A stretch of DNA of 64,000 nucleotides, from the NCBI RefSeq assembly GCF_000340215.1, contig NW_006921553.1, positions 62,001-126,000 of the forward strand. The letters run 5' to 3'. Source of the stretch: Pseudocercospora fijiensis CIRAD86 (taxonomy: Eukaryota; Ascomycota; Dothideomycetes; Mycosphaerellales; Mycosphaerellaceae). The notes under the pieces were generated by a model, which worked only from the letters and a program-made list of their open reading frames with translations, did no database searches and was not told the origin of the DNA. The translations under genes and the position numbers were made by a program. Shown here piece by piece: positions 57,060 to 64,000 of this stretch (positions are counted from its first letter, which is position 1; the number at the start of each line of letters is the position of its first letter).

Positions 57060-59215
57060 GACTATTTATCCGAATAAGGCCTTTAGGAGTATAGGGACGG
57101 TATACTAGAATCTATAAGCCGAGATTCGACTAAGCTAAAAGAAGCTAAAAAAGAAGACGTAAAAGCGGTTACGTTTATTAAGTCTACGGCCGGGGATAAG
57201 CGTATATATCTCCTAGGACTACGTACGACTAAGGAGGTAATCGAAAAAATATAGGAAGTAAGCGAGGTATTAACTAAGGAACGGGTTTCGACGCTACTCT
57301 CCCGTTTCTACTCTTTTAAGGCCCTTAAGGATATCGATATTACGGCTTTATCTCTTACGTAAATCTAACCCTAGATTAAGGCTGCGGACTAAGACAAAAC
57401 TCCCTCGGAGGCCTCTAAGAAGGCAGTCCCTATATCGTCTTTAGAAGAAGAGTATTTATCTACTATATTCGCCTTAAAGGTAGCCGGTTTATCTACTCTT
57501 TCCTATAAGGAACTAGTTTAACGACTACGGGACGTTTAATATACTATTACTATTTCTAAAAATAATATAGTAGTAGCCCGATATACTAAGGATTTAGTAA
57601 AAAGTAAGGCTAGTAATAGAAAAAAGGGTAATGTGTGTTATAAAAGCTTTTTTCCCGATCGCGAAGATCCTATCGATAGGATCGCTTAGGATCCTCGAGA
57701 TCGTACGTTAAAGATCCTATTAGATAGGATCGCTTAGGATCGTAGGGTCGCGATCCTATCGATAGGATCGTCGCGATTATAAATTTCGGGATAGGCTATC
57801 CCGAAATTCGAGGCCTAGGAACGTAAAGAACGCGGGATAAGTTAGAGCCTACGGGATAAGTTAGAGCCCGACTACTACCGTAACTAATACTCCGTATACT
57901 ACTACTATAAGGTATTTCGGGGTATTACGTACTAATATAGGTCAAATTTAGTAGTTTAGTAGGTTTCGTTAAATGCAGCCGATATTTCGTTAAGGTTCCC
58001 TTTAAAAGCCGACGCTTAATAAGTAGAACTTTAGAAAAAAGTATACTCGAAATACTCGAGATTCTTTTCTAGATTCTAAGATAACTACTAGGTATTAAGA
58101 CTTAAAAATCTATAATACTCCTAGTAGTAGGTAGAGCTTTGAGTTCTATCTTTTAGATTTCTAAAAATAGTAAAGTATAACTTAGAAAAAGCTAAAATAC
58201 TATATTACTTATTTCTTTTTCCTAGCTTCAGTTTCGTAGGAAATCTATAGATTTTATATTTTTTTATAATAATATACTAAAAACAGAGTATCTTTCTACT
58301 ATATTCCTAAGCTATAAACCTGCTAGAAAAAAGATAATTTAGAAGTGAAATATCTAGAAAAGCGATTTTCTTTTCTTTTTATCTTTTTATCTAGAGAGTT
58401 TACGGCTTAGTAATATAGGACAAAAATGTTCTATTTTTAGTACAGTACTAGGCAAAAGTCTAACTTTTATATGTTACCTATTTATCGTTCTAGGATAGCT
58501 TAGGATCGCTCGCGATTAAAAGGATCGGCAAAAAAGTTTTTATAACGCGGCTAATACGGCTAATAAAGCTAAAGGAAAGACGTATTACTATTGCTAAAAG
58601 TTCGGGCACTTTGAACGTAACTATAGGAACTATAAAGGGGACCTAATAAACGGAAAAATCTAAGAAAATAATAAGGAGGAATCTAAGATCGCGGCTAAGA
58701 TAGCTATTAATTCTACGACTCGACTATCTAATAAAGGGGATTAGATCCTAGGCTCCGGATATACTAGACATATATCTAATAATAAGAACTACTTTATAGA
58801 TTATAAGGAAGGAACCGGAAACGTTACTCTAGTAAACGGTAAAACGATAAAAGTCGCGGAATCCGGTATAATCCTCGTCTAGTTTAAGGAAATTCCGACT
58901 ACGATTCTAGACGGTATATACGTACCTAAGATTAGTTATAACCTGCTTTCGATAAGTTAACCCTCGGAACGAGGTATTGTAAGCTTATTTACTAAAGAAG
59001 AGGCTATACTTCGGAGAGGAACCTAATAACTAGCTAAAGGCGTACGAGTAGGTAGATCCGACGATCTAAAGGAATCTAAATCTATCGGGACTTCGAGAGT
59101 AGCTACTACTACCGCTAAAGCTACTACTACGGCTAATAGTACTATCGTACTTTAGTACCGACGCCTAGGATATCTAGGGACGAAAAATAATATAACACAT
59201 ATAAAGTACTACTAG
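57060..59215 (+). mobile_element. Ty1/Copia 5' fragment: gag, zinc knuckle, protease, GAG-pre-integrase
   Basis: The + frame after the insertion at 57,637-58,546 shows the zinc knuckle YYYC-x-KFGHFERNY at about 58,581-58,620. The first and last Cys read Tyr as RIP predicts from TGY. The protease motif ILGSGYTRHIS lies at about 58,744-58,776 (family: LDSGAS/T-x-H-M/I), then VPKISYNLLSIS near 58,925, and the GAG-pre-integrase RRLGYLGTKN at about 59,160-59,190. The gag-like part lies at 57,060-57,630. It ends abruptly near 59,215; integrase and RT are absent. Confidence 0.82.
57637..58546. mobile_element. 0.9-kb palindrome-rich non-autonomous TIR element
   Basis: Ends match as inverted repeats: GTTATAAAAGCTTTTTTCCC at the left, and the reverse complement of the right end reads GTTATAAAAACTTTTTTGCC. 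The element splits the Copia frame between gag and the zinc knuckle. No ORF. Internal palindromes include the perfect 20-mer CGATCCTATCGATAGGATCG (57,741-57,760) and the hairpin TTCGGGATAG/G/CTATCCCGAA (57,785-57,806). The target duplication could not be resolved, so the superfamily is undetermined. Confidence 0.72.
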
Positions 59216-59289
59216 GAGTCTTAGAGCGTTTAACGTTAAATAAGTCTTACGAGACTTATATTACTATAAAGTCTAGTAGACGACAAAGT

Positions 59290-62200
59290 TAAGAACAACC
59301 TAAAAAGGCAGATAATTCCCTAGATAGGATAGCTCTATACTAGTTTAGTAATAAAAAGTAGTTAAAGTACAGAAAGGCGTAGTTTAAGTAGTAGCTAATT
59401 TCTAATTAATAATAGCGAATTTAATAGAGGGCGTTAATCTTAGCTAGTTATTTTAATAATTATTATAGAAACACCTAATAATCTGTTTAATCTAAGCGTT
59501 AGTACGTTACGGTTACCCGTTAGTCTATAGATAGTAGGCCGTTAGAAGGCGTATCTAAATTTGAAGTCGCTTATAGAGGCGCTTCTAAAAGCGGGCAACG
59601 AAATACAGGCTACGATTAAATAAAATTAATTTAGGTAGGCCTATATCTTTCTATACGTCTCGGTAGAAGACCTAATCCGAATTCTTAGTACTTAGGCTCT
59701 AGGCGTTTAATACCTTCTTACGTTTAGTAAGGTAGTAAACGACGACTAGTATATTTTATTATTTTAAAACTAGCGGCTATTAAAGTCGAAACCTTTTAGT
59801 AGGCTTATAATAAAATCTATTAAAATATACTACTATAGTCGTAGAGGAATTTCTAGAGACTTTAGTAACCCTTATAGCTTACGCGTATCTACCTTTACTC
59901 TAGAGTAGACTACGTAGTTCTTAATAAATCGGTAGATATCTCGATATAGACTAGGCTAGTAGTACTACTTCCGAAGCTAAGATAGTATCTTAGCTCGGCT
60001 AGGATATACTATTCCGAGAAGGCTAAACGTATAATCTAGTTATATAGATCTTTAGGGACTAGGACGTAGAGGGCATTTCTAGACCCCGTAGTAGTTCGGT
60101 TTACGAACTATAAAACGTATATAGTTTACTCTCTTAGCGGTAGGTAGCCGGTTTAGTTCTAGTTAAATTTTTTACCCTACTAGTCTAGGCTAGTTTCCGA
60201 GAAAATCCGACTAAACTACGACGATAAATAATAACGTACGACGACCTCGGATCGAGTCCTAAACGCGAGGGAGGCCCTATATTATATACGCTATACTATT
60301 ACATCTATATTTTAGGCTATTAAGACGTATTTTAGGTTAGGTTTTTGTCTATAGCTAGTACGTAGCTAGTAAACTAGTCCGTATACCGGTTTCGTAGCAA
60401 ACTAAACTAAACTAGAATTTCGGCTTAGTAAAATAAACTAAAGTAACTCGAATTCTATAGGGTCTAGGTATTTCTAAAGGTTATACGGGGCGCTCGGAGT
60501 AGAGTTCTATAGAGTTCGTATTCCGAGAGATATATATTCTTATATAGCCGTTCTTTATTCTATAGGATATAAATTAGGCCCTTAGCGAAAGCGTCTTCGG
60601 TATATACCGTTATTAGCTGCTACTTACTCTAGGTAGGCTCGAGGAGGTCCTATACTTCCTCCTCGCTTTCCTAGTTACTATCCGAGCTTTCTAAGCTTAT
60701 ATCTTTATCGTCTAAGCTATTACCTTCTTTTAGAAAAATAGGAGCGGCTATTAGGACGAAGGAGGCTACGAGAGGTTTAGGGCTAGTAAGGTTATCTCCG
60801 AGGAACTCGTATAGCTCTTAGCTAAGGTTATACTCTTTAAGGATAGACTATTCTTTACGCTACGGGCCTCGATCTAAGGCTACGTCTTCGTTACGTCTTA
60901 TAAGTACGTCGGCTTAGGAGTTTGCCTTACCGGATATATACTAAATTACGAAGTTATACCGGGAAATAAACTTACTTTAGCGCACTTACCTATAGCTTAG
61001 AAGTTTACTTTTTAGAAAGTAGACGAGGTTTTAATAATTTAGGCTAACTTAGATCGGCAATTCGGAACCTTCGAGCTCCGGGCGCTACTCTTCGAAGGCC
61101 TTAACGATCGCTAAGAGTTCTTTATCGTAGGTATCGTAATTATATTCGATATAGGATATTTTCTTAGAAAGGTAGGCTATAGGTAGCTACGAACCTTTAG
61201 GAGTCGCTTTTTAAAGAAGAACGACGCCTATTATACTATCGGAAGTATTAGTCTCTAAACGCGTTACTTTATTAAAGTCGAAGTATAGTACTAGTTCTTA
61301 AAGTAGCTACGTCTATATAGGACGCTAATACGGGCTACTAGCGGCCTATTAACTACTAAACCAATTCTAGCTAATATTTAGTTAGGTACCCCTTATTTCG
61401 AATAACGCCTTTTTAGCGCTTACGTATAGAATCTACTATATTTTCAATTACGTAGTCTAGTAGCTCCTACTATAACCGCTCTATCTCCCGATCTAGCTAC
61501 GCGACCGTTTCTATCTAATATATACGCCGAAGTTTATTTTGAATCTACGCGTAAATATACTTAATCGGGTTTAAATCCGGCGAATTAGAGGGCAGCGGTA
61601 AGAACTAATTAATCCCCTACGGTATATACCGGTATACGGACGTTATACGGACGTAGCTACTTTAAAAAACAGCACTATTCTATAGGATTAGTATAGTTAT
61701 AAAACTTTCTTATAGCTAGTCGAAAGCTTCTTAATAGACCGAAGACTACTTAAACTAAATATCTTCCTATATAAGTACTATAGGAGGACGGGCGATTCTA
61801 CTAAAGTTCTATATAAATCTCTAGTAAAAGTTAGTAAAGTCGAGAAAAGTTTAGACTTCTTTTACGTTTCGTAGTACTTACTAGTTTAGTATAGCTTCGA
61901 TTTTACTAGGATCTATTTAAATATTCTCTAAAGAGACGATAAGGGCGAGGGACTTTACCTCTTACTTATAAAACTTATATTTATTAATATTAATATATAG
62001 TCTAGCTTCTTTAAGATTCTAAAGTACCTTTTCGATATACTCGTAGTACTCCGCTTTCGTTTTACTATAGATAAGATATCGTCTATCTAGATAGACTAAG
62101 ACGAAGGCGTCTTAAGATCCCTTAAGCGTATCGTTAATATAGGCTTAGGACGTACTAAGCCCGTTATAGAGCCCGAACGGTAAAACTAGGTATTCGAAAA

Positions 62201-62980
62201 GGCTATAACGAGTTCGGAAGGCCGTTAGCTATTCGTCTCCTTCTGTAATACGGATTGTAGGCCCCGGTAGTCTACGTAGAAGCGGAGACCTCTTCCGGAT
62301 TTCTAGGCAAATATAACTAGTATAGCGGCTTTAGAGGAACTAGAACGAATAAAGCCTTTTTATAAGTTATCCTCTAAATACTTTCTTAGTATAAGGAGCT
62401 CGTCTCGAGATATAGAGTAGAGAGGACCGTACGGCGGCGGCTTACTCTTAATCAGCTCGATTCTATAGTTAATATCCGGCCGGTACGGTAGTAGAATATT
62501 AGCGTTCTTTTTCGAAAACTAGTAGGGTCGGTACTAATACTCTTTTAAGAGTTTCGTTTTTAGATCTATCGGTTCGTCGTTGAACTTTCGGATAGCTCTT
62601 TCTATATCCTATATCGAAGTAGTAAAGATCTAAGTACTTTTATCGCAGATAAGACGCGAGAGAGCGTCGGCGCTAATAGCGAATACAGCACGATCTCGGG
62701 AGGTTTCGGCAGCAGAACTAAATTCGCTAAAGTAGTACTCTATATAGTACTTACTCGTAAAGGATAGAGATTCCGAGGCCTAGTTAATAACCGGGTTATC
62801 TTTTTTAAGCTAGAGGAGGCTAGGAATAATAGGGTACGTCTTCGGAAGTTTCGTAAGGAAAAATGTAGTGTGTTCGATAGATAGGCCGATAGTAATAGAT
62901 AAGTAGTAGATCTAGGTTACCTTACTAGCGGCCGCGGTCGTACTATTAGATATCTCTAACTCCCGAGCGTACGTAAGGTC
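59290..62980 (-). mobile_element. Gypsy element (RT, RNase H, integrase), RIPped
   Basis: Minus-strand reading: RT about 61,800-62,440 (KGFIRSSSSKAAI, GLRFYVDYRGLQ). The active box near 62,066-62,096 reads YLDRRYLIYS in place of YLDD-x-LIYS, followed by DFTNFYQRFI-type sequence with a stop. RNase H about 60,900-61,250 (YDTYDKELLAIVKAFEE, then YISGKANS). Integrase about 59,380-60,070 (LTAYY-type and TNG motifs recognisable with stops). The 387-bp hAT derivative interrupts it at 60,080. Indels exist within RT in addition to RIP. Confidence 0.85.
60072..60474. mobile_element. 387-bp non-autonomous hAT derivative with 8-bp TSD
   Basis: Element 60080-60466 begins TAGACCCCGTAGTAGTTCGG and ends ATTCTATAGGGTCTA, matching the ends of copies A and B. 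The flanking duplicates are GGCATTTC (60072-60079) and GGTATTTC (60467-60474), differing by one CpA-to-TpA change. No coding capacity. It could have been moved in trans by the same transposase. Confidence 0.9.
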
Positions 62981-63149
62981 TTAGAATATTAAACCGAGCT
63001 CTCTCGTATAGTCGTACTCTATAAACAAGTATCTAATTACGCCGTTATTAATAAGAGGTATAGTTTTTAATCATTTCTTTTAATTTCCTATTAAGGTTTC
63101 TACTACAAAAGGCTAGCAAACTAACTCTTTCCCTATAGCGGAACTAGAG

Positions 63150-64000
63150 TAGACTATTAAGCAGTTCGGTTTACGAACTATAAACTATATATAGTTTAAT
63201 TTCTTAGCGGCAAACTAGCTCCCTAGTTCCGGGTTAGTTTTTTTAAATTATATAGATTCCTAGTTAGAACTAGAGACTATATTAGGTTTACTATAAGTAT
63301 ACTCTTATTCGACTAGCGGCTACGACTGCTAGCTATACTAGAGACTATATTAGTCTTAACTATTCTACAGGCGAGTTTTAGTATTAATCTCTAATAGAAT
63401 ATTTCCTAGGGCTATAACAAGATATCGGTTATTTCTATCGATCTTATATATCTTAACGTCTTCGGATAGTAGATAAATCCGGAATACGGACTATTATAGC
63501 CGGTAGGAATATTAAGAGTATTATACACGTATTAAATAAGAGTAAAGAAGCTTAGCTAGATCAAATAAGGTAGGAATCTCCTAGCCTAGGGTTGCTATAG
63601 ATAATTATTTAACTGCTAGCTACTATTGCCGGCTATAATAGTAACTAGCTTACATTTACTACGCTCGCGGTTGCCTTAATAATAGCTATTTACGTTGCTA
63701 GGTCGTAGGTACCGTTATCGGCGCGTAGTTATATATTACTTAGCCGTAGTTACTTTTACTAGGATATAGTTACCGTAGATATGAAAGCTTACCTACAGAA
63801 CGTTATATTTCGGGCGATAATTAGGACTTTGCGATATTATTATACCTTTTAACTCCTTCTTCTTCCTCTATACCTATACCTATAAAAACTACTATACGCC
63901 CGGCCCCCCGGCTTCCTTAAAATAGTAAAAGAATAGCCTACCGTGCGCTAAATAGAAGATATAACTAAGGACTACGAGTTTGTTTTACCTAGGTACCTAT
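63150..64000 (+). mobile_element. 5' end of a third hAT copy (copy C), cut by the window edge
   Basis: The degraded TIR TAGACTATTAAGCAGTTCGG at 63150 is followed by sequence matching copy A 2,413-2,590. A roughly 270-bp interruption (about 63,334-63,607) follows, then the subterminal 20-bp repeats and the start of the Lys-rich gene (TTTGTTTTACCTAGG at the window end). Confidence 0.85.

Noticed and set aside
1..64000. tRNA, rRNA or other structured RNA genes
   Set aside because: No cloverleaf or rRNA-like conserved stretch was recognised on either strand by eye; a tRNAscan/Infernal run would decide.

Overview
The window looks like a repeat-dense chromosomal stretch of a filamentous ascomycete (Pezizomycotina, possibly a Dothideomycete; I cannot name a species). 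From 1 to about 45,600 and from about 52,940 to the end, CA and TG dinucleotides are almost absent, TA is greatly enriched and CG is retained. That is the footprint of repeat-induced point mutation (RIP, CpA to TpA on both strands). TAG/TAA stops fill former Gln, Trp and Arg codons, so almost no ORF survives. Many ancestral reading frames can still be followed without indels, and protein families can be recognised through the stops.

Left block (1-34,552): two copies of one large hAT DNA transposon in opposite orientations. Copy A (2393-12879, + strand, 10.5 kb) has perfect 20-bp terminal inverted repeats and an 8-bp target duplication. It lies inside copy B (- strand, about 345-34544). Copy B is also interrupted by a 15.2-kb Ty3/Gypsy-type LTR element (18117-33359) with 122-bp LTRs and a 5-bp target duplication. 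Besides the hAT transposase, each hAT copy carries two different histone H3-fold genes. One is close to canonical H3, with two introns whose removal restores the H3 motifs. The other is divergent and CENP-A-like. There is also an unidentified Lys-rich gene. This is the most striking content of the window. A roughly 12-bp GCCGGCTA-type repeat sits in most introns and spacers of this element family. The Gypsy element carries about 4.5 kb of extra sense-strand coding frames after integrase.

Middle block (34,553-45,600): an unidentified RIPped frame, a chromovirus integrase plus chromodomain fragment, a truncated 3' end of the same hAT family (39.2-39.6 kb), and about 6 kb that I cannot assign.

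Island (about 45,600-52,940): normal dinucleotide composition. It contains several tandem-repeat arrays, one 100-N assembly gap, a probable spliced 177-aa gene (48,228-48,988), a decayed polyubiquitin relic (51,416-51,760) and an intact 372-aa ORF (51,775-52,893) that ends about 40 bp before RIPped DNA resumes.

Right block (52,940-64,000): RIPped Gypsy elements on the - strand, one of them an internal-deletion derivative. A Copia gag/protease fragment on the + strand is split by a 0.9-kb palindrome-rich TIR element. A 387-bp non-autonomous hAT derivative carries an 8-bp target duplication. The 5' end of a third hAT copy runs off the window edge. All coordinates of RIPped pseudogenes are approximate unless a splice site, TIR or LTR end is given.
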